Shown here one piece after another: positions 25,507-33,001 of a stretch of DNA of 59,142 bases. The stretch comes from Nonomuraea spiralis (GTDB taxonomy: Bacteria > Actinomycetota > Actinomycetes > Streptosporangiales > Streptosporangiaceae). Both the position numbers and the translations under genes were made by a program. Each line of letters begins with the position of its first letter. Positions within the stretch are counted from its first letter, which is position 1. The stretch is taken from assembly GCF_014648435.1 (NCBI RefSeq), contig NZ_BMRC01000005.1, positions 355,040 through 414,181 of the forward strand, written 5' to 3'. Under the pieces are notes generated by a model that was given only the letters and a program-made list of their open reading frames with translations, was not told where the DNA came from and made no database searches.

Positions 25507-26172
25507 TCACACTCCGACGAAGCTCACGGTCTCCGCCAGGTCCGCCCGCCCGGTACGCAGCCCCGGCACGTCCTCCTTCTCGAAGCCGACCGCGACCCCG
25601 CAGAACAGCACCAGCCCGTCATCGGCGCCGACGATCCGGCCGACCGTCTCGCGGTACATCGTCCACATCACCTGCGGGCAGCTGTGCACCCCTTCCGCCC
25701 GCAGCAACAACATGACTGTCTGCAGGTACATCCCGGCGTCCCCCCACTGCCCTGGGCCCATCGCCCGGTCCAGGTAGCAGAACAGGACGACGGGCGCCCC
25801 GAACGCCTCCGAGTTCAGGGCGGCGATCCTCGTGGGCCGGTCAGGGGCGTCGCGCTCGATCCCCAGCGCCTCGTACCGCTGGGCGGCCGCGGCGGCGAAA
25901 CGGTCCAGGTACGGCGAGGTCAGCTCGGCCGGGTACATCGGATACTCCCGCTCGTCACCCGGGTCTCCCGCCAGCGCCCTGGCCGTCGCCAGCCGTTTCA
26001 GCTCGGCCAAGGGCTCGCCGGCCACGACGTACAGGTGCCAGGGCTGGAGGTTCCCGCTCGACGGCGCCCGCGTGGCGGCTGTCAGCACGCGTTCGAGCAC
26101 CTCCTTGGGAACCGGCTCGTCACTGAACGCCCGCACCGCCCGCCGGCTGTCCACGGCTTCATACACGTCCAC
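25507..26172 (-). CDS. Nitroreductase-family flavoprotein
   Basis: A 221-aa FMN-dependent NAD(P)H oxidoreductase. The opening VDVYEAVDSRRAVRAFSDEP gives the SRR phosphate-binding signature; the FMN region is APSSGNLQPWHLYVVAG and a later segment is GDAGMYLQTVMLLLRAEGVH. Both GTG 26172 and GTG 26190 are possible; the former gives the canonical family N-terminus and has AGAGGA 9 nt upstream, the latter overlaps the upstream stop by 4 bases. It follows the serine hydrolase gene on the same strand, so the two may be co-transcribed. The substrate (nitroaromatic, quinone or enone) is unknown. Confidence 0.9.
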   Translation of the reverse strand: MDVYEAVDSRRAVRAFSDEPVPKEVLERVLTAATRAPSSGNLQPWHLYVVAGEPLAELKRLATARALAGDPGDEREYPMYPAELTSPYLDRFAAAAAQRYEALGIERDAPDRPTRIAALNSEAFGAPVVLFCYLDRAMGPGQWGDAGMYLQTVMLLLRAEGVHSCPQVMWTMYRETVGRIVGADDGLVLFCGVAVGFEKEDVPGLRTGRADLAETVSFVGV

Positions 26173-26186
26173 GTCTTCCCGTCCTC

Positions 26187-27596
26187 TCACTCAACGACGA
26201 TCTCCATCGATGCCCGGCGGCGGGCCCAGAGTCGTGCGGCCGCCACCGCCGTGCCCGCGACCGCGCCCGTCACCAACCAGATCATGAACGTCGGGTAGAG
26301 GTAGACCACCTGGACCCACATGATGTCGCCGCCCCGGAGGAGCACGCGCATGATCGGGACGACCATGACGCACAGCACGAGCGGGACCATGTACGGCAGG
26401 AGCCGCCATCGACTGTGCGTGGCGGCCCACCGCCGGGCGCGGGCCACCCCCCGTACGGCCAGCCCGGCGGTCGCCAGGGTCAGGAGTGCGAACAGGATGT
26501 CGGTGACCAGGAAGGGCGGCGAGGAGGGGATCTCCGGCGTGCCTCCCTCGATCATGGCGACCAGGCCGTCCATGAGCGCGTCGGCGTCGCCGAAGGCCGT
26601 TCCGGTGTTGGCCATGACGGCGACGCCGTACCCCGACTCCGGCATCAGCAACTGGGCGGCCGTGGAGGTGAACAGGTCGCCGTCGTGCTGGACGACGGGA
26701 GTGCCGCGTCCGGTCCTGCCGATCATCCAGCCCAGGGCGTACTCCCCGCTCTGCTCGGACGGCGTGCGCATCTCCTTGACGCTCTGAGGCGAGAGGATGC
26801 CGTTGTTCTGCGCGATCAGCCAGCGGGCCATGTCACCGGCGGTGCTGAGGATCCCGCCGGAGCCGTTGCCGAACCCGGCCGGCTCCGGCACGGCGACGGC
26901 CCGGCCGAGGACGACCAGATGGCCGCGGGCACTGCCGGGCAGGTCGCGGTCGGTGTCGACGGTCCTGCTGTCGCGCATGCCGACAGGCGTGAAGACGTTC
27001 GCGTCGAGGTACGCCCCGAACGGCCGGCCGCTCACCACCTCGACGAGCCGCGCGGCGACCTGGTAGTTGGTGTTGTGGTAGCTGAAGGCGGTGCCCGGCT
27101 CCGTGGCGAGCCGCGCCGTCCTGAGCCGGGCCACGGCGCCTTCGAGCGTGTCGGGCTGGGGCAGGCTCTTCTCGCGGAAGGCCGAGTCGGCCATGCCGGA
27201 CGTCTGGTTGAGCAACTGCCGCACGGTGATCCGCGCGGCCCTGGGATCCGCCATGGTGAACTCGGGCAGGTAGCCGCGTACCGGCCGGTCGAGCTCGACC
27301 TCGCCCTTCTCCACCAGTTGCATGACGGCGAGTGAGGTGAAGGACTTGCTGACCGAGGCCACGGCCATGGGCGTGTCGGCCGTCACCGGCTCGCCGGAGG
27401 CGGTCTCGCCGTACCCGGCGGCGTGGACGACCCGCCTGCCGTGAGTGATCGCGACCGCGGCCCCGGGGAGCCCCGTCGCCTCGCGGTAGGCCGCGACGAA
27501 GGCGTCCACCGACGAGGGGGCGGGGTCGTGGGGCGGGGCCGGGCCGGACGCGAGCGGCAGGGCGAGGCAGAGAACGGCGACAACGTTTCGGAACAC
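26187..27596 (-). CDS. Membrane-anchored serine hydrolase (class C beta-lactamase/PBP4* family)
   Basis: A 469-aa protein starting at GTG 27596. A signal peptide (VVAVLCLALPLASGP) precedes a beta-lactamase-fold domain with SxxK (SVSK, in PMAVASVSKSFTSLAVMQL), YxN (YHN, in FSYHNTNYQVAARLVEV) and HxG (HDG, in VVQHDGDLFTS). The C-terminal ~110 residues carry three predicted membrane helices (about 365-385, 405-428, 437-458) and an Arg-rich tail. The Ser-Lys-Tyr set indicates a serine acyl-enzyme hydrolase facing the outside, such as a D-amino-peptidase or esterase; true beta-lactamase activity is not implied. No clear ribosome site is visible. Confidence 0.9.
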   Translation of the reverse strand: MFRNVVAVLCLALPLASGPAPPHDPAPSSVDAFVAAYREATGLPGAAVAITHGRRVVHAAGYGETASGEPVTADTPMAVASVSKSFTSLAVMQLVEKGEVELDRPVRGYLPEFTMADPRAARITVRQLLNQTSGMADSAFREKSLPQPDTLEGAVARLRTARLATEPGTAFSYHNTNYQVAARLVEVVSGRPFGAYLDANVFTPVGMRDSRTVDTDRDLPGSARGHLVVLGRAVAVPEPAGFGNGSGGILSTAGDMARWLIAQNNGILSPQSVKEMRTPSEQSGEYALGWMIGRTGRGTPVVQHDGDLFTSTAAQLLMPESGYGVAVMANTGTAFGDADALMDGLVAMIEGGTPEIPSSPPFLVTDILFALLTLATAGLAVRGVARARRWAATHSRWRLLPYMVPLVLCVMVVPIMRVLLRGGDIMWVQVVYLYPTFMIWLVTGAVAGTAVAAARLWARRRASMEIVVE

Positions 27597-27683
27597 CCGC
27601 CAACGCTATGGACAACCCTCATGCCGCGACCATTGCGGACTCCCTCCGCCTTTCTTACGGAAAACCGCTACTCCCTCACGGAA

Positions 27684-27731
27684 GACTTGGCTCCATCGAA
27701 CGGGCAGGACTTGGCTCCATCGAACGGGCGG
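27684..27731. repeat. Tandem 24-bp repeat, two copies
   Basis: The unit beginning GACTTGGCTCCATCGAACGG occurs at 27684-27707 and immediately again at 27708-27731, differing at one of 24 bases. A degenerate third start (GAATTGGATC) follows. It lies in the 215-bp divergent gap between the serine hydrolase and the cupin. TAGAGT (27766-27771) downstream is a possible -10 for the cupin gene. Confidence 0.7.
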
Positions 27732-27811
27732 GAATTGGATCTGCCGGCCGGGCCACTTCGTCCTCTAGAGTCATGCCGCCCAGCTCGATCCACCGCAAGG
27801 AGCCGGTAACG

Positions 27812-28306
27812 ATGTCCTATCCGCCGCCGCGATACCTGAAGGAACACGGCATCGCCAGCGCGACCTTCCGCCCGGCCGACGCGCCGCCGGACCTCACGAT
27901 CGGGGTCAAGTCCCGGGTCGGCCACCTGGCCACCGGGGCGAGCACGGACGGCCAGTTCGGCCTCTACCGCTGGGACATGGCCGCGATCCCGAACGGCCCC
28001 GGCGCCCACTTCCACCGGACCATCTCCGAGTCGTTCTTCGTCCTGGAGGGCACCGTCTCGCTGTACGACGGCGACCGATGGCGGGACGCGACCCCCGGCG
28101 ACTTCCTGTACGTGCCGCCAGGCGGCGTCCACGCCTTCAGCAACAACTCCGACGCGCCCGCCTCCATGCTGGTGCTGTTCACGCCGGGCGCCCCCCGGGA
28201 GGCGTACTTCCAGGAACTCGCCGACATCGTCGCGTCCGGCCGCCGGCTCACCGAGGACGAATGGACCGAGCTGTACGCCAGGCACGACCAGTACGCCGTC
28301 CCCTGA
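27812..28306 (+). CDS. Cupin-domain protein
   Basis: A 164-aa single-domain cupin. Motif 1 is GPGAHFHRTISESFFVLEGT (metal-ligand pattern G..H.H....E....EG) and motif 2 is PGDFLYVPPGGVHAFSNN (H ligand). The start ATG 27812 has AAGGAG 9 nt upstream (27797-27802), which overrides earlier starts in the same frame. The family includes quercetin-dioxygenase-like and sugar-binding proteins; no neighbour narrows this down. Confidence 0.88.
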   Translation: MSYPPPRYLKEHGIASATFRPADAPPDLTIGVKSRVGHLATGASTDGQFGLYRWDMAAIPNGPGAHFHRTISESFFVLEGTVSLYDGDRWRDATPGDFLYVPPGGVHAFSNNSDAPASMLVLFTPGAPREAYFQELADIVASGRRLTEDEWTELYARHDQYAVP

Positions 28307-28356
28307 ACCACCCCGGGAGACCCGAGCCGGATCGCGCCCGCGCGGTCGCGTACCCG

Positions 28357-28728
28357 TCATCCGTCGGCGGCCAGCTCCACCAGCGCCTCCAAGGACGCCA
28401 GCTCGAAGGGCCTCCCCACCGGGACGCGGCCCGCGCGCGGGTCCTCGGCCTCGCCGGCCCAGTGACGCAGCGCCCGCAGCGGGGTCACGCCGTTGGCCTT
28501 GGCCCAGCGCAGGCGCTGCGTCCAGGCGACGGCGGCGTCGAAGGCGGCGTCACCGGCCTGCTCGCGCGGCACGTACCGGGCCGCGTCGTCCGTGGTCGCG
28601 GCCCACAGGTAGCCGATGACGACCTCGTCCTTGAGGATCGGGACGTAGCGGACCGCGGCGGACGTCGTGCGCGGATAGGAGTCCGGGGCCTGGACCGTCC
28701 GGAAGACGGGCTGGTCCTTCAGTGACAA
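28357..28728 (-). CDS. Putative immunity protein to the adjacent ADP-ribosyltransferase toxin
   Basis: A 123-aa small acidic protein (MSLKDQPVFRTVQAPDSYPR, then LKDEVVIGYLWAATTDDAAR). I do not recognise a family. It begins 16 bp after the stop of the 747-aa toxin-like gene, on the same strand, has no signal or membrane segment, and is the last gene of that operon. In polymorphic toxin loci the gene directly downstream of the toxin module normally encodes the cognate antitoxin. The immunity function is inferred from position only. Confidence 0.65.
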   Translation of the reverse strand: MSLKDQPVFRTVQAPDSYPRTTSAAVRYVPILKDEVVIGYLWAATTDDAARYVPREQAGDAAFDAAVAWTQRLRWAKANGVTPLRALRHWAGEAEDPRAGRVPVGRPFELASLEALVELAADG

Positions 28729-28744
28729 GGGGTCGTCTCCTCCA

Positions 28745-30988
28745 TCAGCGGCCGATCTCCTCCGGCGTCAGCACCCGGCCGTAGATGTGCCATTCGCCGT
28801 GAATCAGCCGTACGTCCTCCCCGAACCACGCCAGGCTCGGGCCGAGCAGCAGTTCCTCCTCGTCCGGGAGCTTGCTGATCAGCTTCAGGAAGAAGGCCGG
28901 GGTGCCCTCGGGCACCCGCAGGTGCAGGTGCACGTCCCCCAGGTACCTCGCCTCGTCGCCGAGGCTGGTCGAGAGGAATCCCGGCTCACGTTGCACGGTT
29001 CCGACGAGCTCTTCGATGGGCACGCTGAACAGGTCCGGATGGAAGGTCAGCATCCGGATCACGTCGATCGTCTCGGGGACCGGCTGACGCTCCAGGAGCG
29101 AGGTCAGCATCTCGATCTGCTCGACGGTGCGTGCCCGCTCCGCCGGGATCTCGTGTTCGCGGTAGTGCTGGAAGGCGTCGTCGCCCATGCGCAGGAACCG
29201 GTTGATCAGGCTGTGTCTGCCCGAGGCGTAGCGCCGGGCCGCGTCCAGCTCGGCCGGCGACATGTCGTCGCGGACTCCCGTCCAGACCACGTCCCCGAAC
29301 GTGGGGCTGACGGCCCGGCTGCCGAAGGGCGCGTCCAGCGGGACGTGCGGGGAGGGCGCGGTGTAGTACAGGCCCGACCCGGATCGTCGGATGGTCTGCC
29401 CCAGGCCCGGATGCCCCGCCCCCGCCCCGGTGTGCGCGGCGGTGGGCGCGCCCCCGTCGTCGTGGAAGCGGGCCAGCAGGTCGGGGAGGGCCCTGGCCAG
29501 GGCCGGATGCAGGTCGCCCTGGTTCGCCATCGCGGCGAGCTCCTTGAGCGTGAACCACTTGGCGCCACTGGCCTCGAACGAGTCGAGCCTCGGGGTGAAC
29601 ATCGGCCCGTCGGCGGCCAGGTTGGTGTACTTCCAGCCGGTGCCGCCGACCTCCGTCACGTGCTCGCCCCTGAGCTTCAGCCGGTCGAGGTAGCGCTGGC
29701 CGACGCCCAGTTCCTCACTGAGCTCGCGGGCGGCGGCGTTCACGGGACGTTCGAGGCTGTCGAGGGCTCCGCCGGGCAGTTGCCACTTGCCGGGGTTGGA
29801 GACGTACTGGCTCTGCTGCATGAGCAGGTATCGCGGCTGGCCCTGCTCGTCCATGCCCCTGATCAGGACGCCTGCCGCGCCGTACCTGCCCCACAGGTTC
29901 CCGTTCACGTATCCGTCGCCGGGCCGGCCGGAATACTCCAGGAGCTGGAACGGGCTGTGGCCGGACAGCGTGGTGTCGCCCGCGTGGGAGGACCCGGGCC
30001 GCTCCATGCTCCGAGAGCCGTTGATCAGGGCGTCGACGCCGGCTTCGTTCCTGAACGACACGTCCTGCCTGGCCCCGGCGTCGGCGAGCGTGGTGCCGTC
30101 ACCGTCCCCGTGGACCCGCGGCCCGGAGTTCTCCGGGAGCGGATGCCCGGACGGCCCCGGGCCCGACTTGCCCTGCGCGAACGGGCTCCAGCTCGCCCAG
30201 TGGGCGTCCGCGCCGCCCAGCACGCCCGAGGTGAAGCTCTTCAACAGCCTGTCCAGGTCGAGCGGCTGCCCGCTCTTGATCTGCGTGGTCAGGTCGGTGG
30301 CGCTGCTCGCCAAGCCGGACCGGCCCATCAGCCCCCACATGGACCTGGCGGGCACGATCCCGGTGAAGCCCGTCAGAAAGGCGCCCAGGAGTGCTCCCGT
30401 GCCGGCCGACGCCATGATCTGTTCCCAGTCGAGGTGATCGCGCCGGGACTGGGACGCCTGCACCGCGAGGTCCATGCCGCCCATCAGGCCGCCGAACAGG
30501 GCGATGTTGATCAGCAGCCGCTTGGCGAGCTGGGCGATGGCCAGCCGGGTCAGCTGCACCCGGGCGCCGACCATGGCCGCGGCCGCCGGTCCCCAGGGGC
30601 CTGCGGTGGCGGCCAGCAACCACATGATCTGGAAGATCAGGAACCAGACTGAGACCTCGATCATCCGCTTGGTGTACTGGACCTGGACGCCGAGATCGTT
30701 GTACCGGAGCGCGGCCGAGACGAGCTGCTCGATCAGCTTGACCAGCGCCGGGTCCGACACCGACTGGACCCGCGTGACGAACTCCTTCAGCGCGTCGCCG
30801 TCCCAGTCGTCGCCGATCCGGGTGAAGTCCGCCAGACCCCAGCCGTCCAGGACGTCCTGCGCGGTGGCCGCGCACGCGTCGGCGAGCCGGAAACAGCCGT
30901 CCTCGTCGCCCTCGGGCCAGTCCATGCCGACGGCATAGCCGACGAACGGTTTGGCCCAGTCGGGCACGAGGAAACCGTCGAATCCCAC
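28745..30988 (-). CDS. T7SS-type polymorphic toxin: WXG100-like N-terminus, NUDIX domain, ADP-ribosyltransferase C-terminus
   Basis: A 747-aa protein. Residues 1-100 resemble the CpnT/WXG100-like secretion domain (LVPDWAKPFVGYAVGMDWPE); about 105-190 contain hydrophobic helices. Residues 370-500 form a NUDIX domain with a full box at 406-428 (GALDSLERPVNAAARELSEE). A linker (510-550) leads to an ADP-ribosyltransferase fold: R645 (DVIRMLTF), the STS motif (GFLSTSLGDEA, 673-675) and the ExE motif at 710-712 (LPDEEELLLGPS). This R-S-ExE set is that of arginine-type ART toxins. GTG 30988 starts 6 bp after the ESX-like gene. The probable fate is export through a type VII system to attack a competitor or host target. 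Confidence 0.85.
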   Translation of the reverse strand: MGFDGFLVPDWAKPFVGYAVGMDWPEGDEDGCFRLADACAATAQDVLDGWGLADFTRIGDDWDGDALKEFVTRVQSVSDPALVKLIEQLVSAALRYNDLGVQVQYTKRMIEVSVWFLIFQIMWLLAATAGPWGPAAAAMVGARVQLTRLAIAQLAKRLLINIALFGGLMGGMDLAVQASQSRRDHLDWEQIMASAGTGALLGAFLTGFTGIVPARSMWGLMGRSGLASSATDLTTQIKSGQPLDLDRLLKSFTSGVLGGADAHWASWSPFAQGKSGPGPSGHPLPENSGPRVHGDGDGTTLADAGARQDVSFRNEAGVDALINGSRSMERPGSSHAGDTTLSGHSPFQLLEYSGRPGDGYVNGNLWGRYGAAGVLIRGMDEQGQPRYLLMQQSQYVSNPGKWQLPGGALDSLERPVNAAARELSEELGVGQRYLDRLKLRGEHVTEVGGTGWKYTNLAADGPMFTPRLDSFEASGAKWFTLKELAAMANQGDLHPALARALPDLLARFHDDGGAPTAAHTGAGAGHPGLGQTIRRSGSGLYYTAPSPHVPLDAPFGSRAVSPTFGDVVWTGVRDDMSPAELDAARRYASGRHSLINRFLRMGDDAFQHYREHEIPAERARTVEQIEMLTSLLERQPVPETIDVIRMLTFHPDLFSVPIEELVGTVQREPGFLSTSLGDEARYLGDVHLHLRVPEGTPAFFLKLISKLPDEEELLLGPSLAWFGEDVRLIHGEWHIYGRVLTPEEIGR

Positions 30989-30994
30989 GGCGGC

Positions 30995-31345
30995 TCACCC
31001 GCCCCGAGGGTAGGCCGGGTCGTCACCGGTGCCGTACCCGGGATCTCCGTAGCCCTCGGCGTCCTGGTAATTGGTCGCGCTGGCCCGTAATCCGTCGCGC
31101 AGGTCCTCCAGTTCGGCGATGTACTCGTCGAAGGCCACGAGGATGCCGTTCTCGATGATCCACTGGTTCTTCTCCAGCTCCGCGCCGTACTGGTCGTCGC
31201 CGAGCGGGTTGCCCTCGTGGGCGAAGACGGCGGACAGCCGGTCCTTCAGCTCCCACGCGCGCTCGACGCTGTCGTCGAGCTGCGCGGAACGTGACCGCAG
31301 GCCGCTGAAGACGGCCAGGTAGCCGCCGGCGCGGGTGTCACCCAC
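30995..31345 (-). CDS. ESX/WXG100-like helical protein of the toxin operon
   Basis: A 116-aa protein. It is two-helix-like in composition (SAQLDDSVERAWELKDRLSA, then AFDEYIAELEDLRDGLRASA), of WXG100-type length with a disordered Gly/Asp/Pro tail, but lacks a literal WxG turn (GNPLGDDQYGAELEKNQW in its place). Such proteins typically pair with the N-terminal domain of a T7SS effector for export. GTG 31345 overlaps the upstream YbaB-like gene by 8 bases and the toxin gene follows after 6 bp. Confidence 0.78.
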   Translation of the reverse strand: MGDTRAGGYLAVFSGLRSRSAQLDDSVERAWELKDRLSAVFAHEGNPLGDDQYGAELEKNQWIIENGILVAFDEYIAELEDLRDGLRASATNYQDAEGYGDPGYGTGDDPAYPRGG

Positions 31346-31742
31346 GCACGTCCCCGTCCTCGGCCGGCAGCTCCACCGGCCGGGGCAGGAACGCGTCGAT
31401 GCTCGCCCCCTCGCCCAGGACCTCCTCCAGAGGCAGCCCCTCCGGCATGAACGGCGCCATGAGTTCCTTCGTCAGGTCGGCCACCTGTTCCGTGGCGGCG
31501 CCGATCTGCTGCAGGATCTCGCGGGAGAGTTGCGACGGCGCGAGCTTGCGGTACACCCGGGGGTCGAGTTCGATCTCCTGCACCTGACCACGCGGGCCCA
31601 CCGTCACGCGGACCAGGCGGTCTGCGGACTCGGCGGTCCCCGTCAGCTCGGAGAGCCTGCCGTAGGCCGCGCGCAGCTCTCCGGCCTGCCGGTTGTACTC
31701 CTTGGCCAACCCTTCGATGGTCAGCCGGAACTCGTCGTTCAA
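31338..31742 (-). CDS. YbaB/EbfC-like protein of the toxin operon
   Basis: A 134-aa protein matching the YbaB/EbfC fold, with an N-terminal helix (LTIEGLAKEYNRQAGELRAA), the beta-strand core RLVRVTVGPRGQVQEIELDP and a helix SREILQQIGAATEQVADLTK, plus an acidic tail. Actinobacterial WXG100 effector operons often start with such a gene, although YbaB itself is a nucleoid-associated protein. The start is TTG 31742, fixed by GAGAGG about 8 nt upstream. It is the first gene of the four-gene leftward operon. Confidence 0.8.
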   Translation of the reverse strand: MNDEFRLTIEGLAKEYNRQAGELRAAYGRLSELTGTAESADRLVRVTVGPRGQVQEIELDPRVYRKLAPSQLSREILQQIGAATEQVADLTKELMAPFMPEGLPLEEVLGEGASIDAFLPRPVELPAEDGDVRG

Positions 31743-31791
31743 ACAGCGCGCCTCTCATCACCTGAGCATCATGCGTTGCATTTTGCCACTT

Positions 31792-31832
31792 CCGTTACGC
31801 AGACGACATACCGTACTAAATCTGCGTAACGG
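31792..31832. promoter_or_regulatory. Perfect 12-bp inverted repeat upstream of the toxin operon
   Basis: CCGTTACGCAGA (31792-31803) and its exact complement TCTGCGTAACGG (31821-31832) are separated by 17 AT-rich nt. The element lies 50 bp upstream of the TTG start of the YbaB-like gene and 45 bp after the stop of the phosphotransferase on the same strand. The arm composition and lack of a G+C-rich core favour a regulator site over a terminator, but either is possible. Confidence 0.55.
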
Positions 31833-31876
31833 GCAGCGGCCAGTGACTGAAAGACGCCAGAGCGCCTGCCGGCCGG

Positions 31877-32941
31877 TCAGCCGGCGAACGCCGGATACGG
31901 CGGCAGGGCGGGGCAGTCCCACTTCTCCGTCGCCGCGAGCAGGCCGCGCATGGCCTCCGCGACGGCGGAGTCGGACGGGAGGTCGGCCAGGAGGGCCTGC
32001 CAGCGGTGACGCAACAGCTGACGCATGCTCGGCGCCTGCCGCGTGGGATGCAGCGGCCGGTCCCCGGCCAGTACGCGCGGCACCAGCGTCGTCATCTGCA
32101 CCGTCAGCGCGATCGTGCCCAGCCGCATGCCCGCCCGCCACACCTCGTCGTCGAGCAGGTCGGGGTGGCCCTTCGCCACCTCGGACCGGTACGCGGACTC
32201 GATCTCCTCCTGGATCGCCGGGGGCAGCCGGAAGACGCACCAGCAGGTGGAGAACGGCATGCGGGTGTAGACGGCGTCGAGGAACACGGAGTGGTAGCCG
32301 GCGCCCTCGAAGTCCAGCAGACGCATGCCGCCCGGGAAGATGAGGTTGTTGTCCGGGCAGATGTCACCGGGGGAGTAGACCGGGTAGGGCCCCTTGTCCA
32401 GATCGGCGATCGGTGCCAACTCTGCGGCCAGGCCGGGCGGGGTGGTCACGCCGAGCGCGTCGAGCACGCCGGGCAGCGCCTCGGCCGCCGCACGGAGCGC
32501 GGGGTCCTCGCCCCACTGCTGCTCTCCCCGGTCGTAGCGGGCGCGCAGCGCGGCGAGCTCGTCCTCGCGCCCGGTGGTCTCGGCGGCGAGCCGGCCGTAG
32601 GCGACCGCCCAGGCGAGCAGGGCCGCGCGGGCGGTTCCGGGGTTCTCCCCGAGCAGCGCGTCGGCCAGGCTCGGCGCCTCGCCGAGGTCCTCCATGACCA
32701 GCAGCGGATATGCGGTGTCCACCGCGAGCAACCGCGGGCCCGAGCCCGCGCCGAGCGCCAGCCCGGCGGCCTCCGCGGTGAAATGGCGGAAGGCATCCGG
32801 TTTGTACGCCTTGATCACCACGCTCCGCCCGTCACCCGTACGGCACCGGATCACCGTGGACCGCGAAGACCCTCCCAGATCGACCGCCTCCGAGAGCGGC
32901 ACCCCAAATGACTCCGACGCCTTACGAAGAACCGTATCCAT
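31877..32941 (-). CDS. Phosphotransferase of the aminoglycoside-phosphotransferase/choline-kinase fold
   Basis: A 354-aa protein. The nucleotide-site lysine is in SVVIKAYKPDAFRHFTAEAA; the Brenner-type catalytic loop reads YSPGDICPDNNLIFP (D...N, with the usual His replaced by Pro-Gly) and the metal-binding DFE is in MRLLDFEGAGYHS. Kinases of this fold phosphorylate small molecules such as aminoglycosides, choline or sugars. ATG 32941 is chosen as GGTGAG is about 9 nt upstream; ATG 32950 would lie directly on that site. The substrate is unknown; it ends 134 bp upstream of the toxin operon. Confidence 0.85.
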   Translation of the reverse strand: MDTVLRKASESFGVPLSEAVDLGGSSRSTVIRCRTGDGRSVVIKAYKPDAFRHFTAEAAGLALGAGSGPRLLAVDTAYPLLVMEDLGEAPSLADALLGENPGTARAALLAWAVAYGRLAAETTGREDELAALRARYDRGEQQWGEDPALRAAAEALPGVLDALGVTTPPGLAAELAPIADLDKGPYPVYSPGDICPDNNLIFPGGMRLLDFEGAGYHSVFLDAVYTRMPFSTCWCVFRLPPAIQEEIESAYRSEVAKGHPDLLDDEVWRAGMRLGTIALTVQMTTLVPRVLAGDRPLHPTRQAPSMRQLLRHRWQALLADLPSDSAVAEAMRGLLAATEKWDCPALPPYPAFAG

Positions 32942-33001
32942 GGCTGCCATCTCACCACGAACCCGAAACACGGGATCAAGGCGGTGTACGTTCGGCGAGG
33001 C

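Noticed and set aside
22043..25510. A 1,155-codon minus-strand frame opposite the S8 peptidase
   Set aside because: Same reason: the plus-strand product has a full catalytic triad and signal peptide, the minus-strand product has no recognisable feature.
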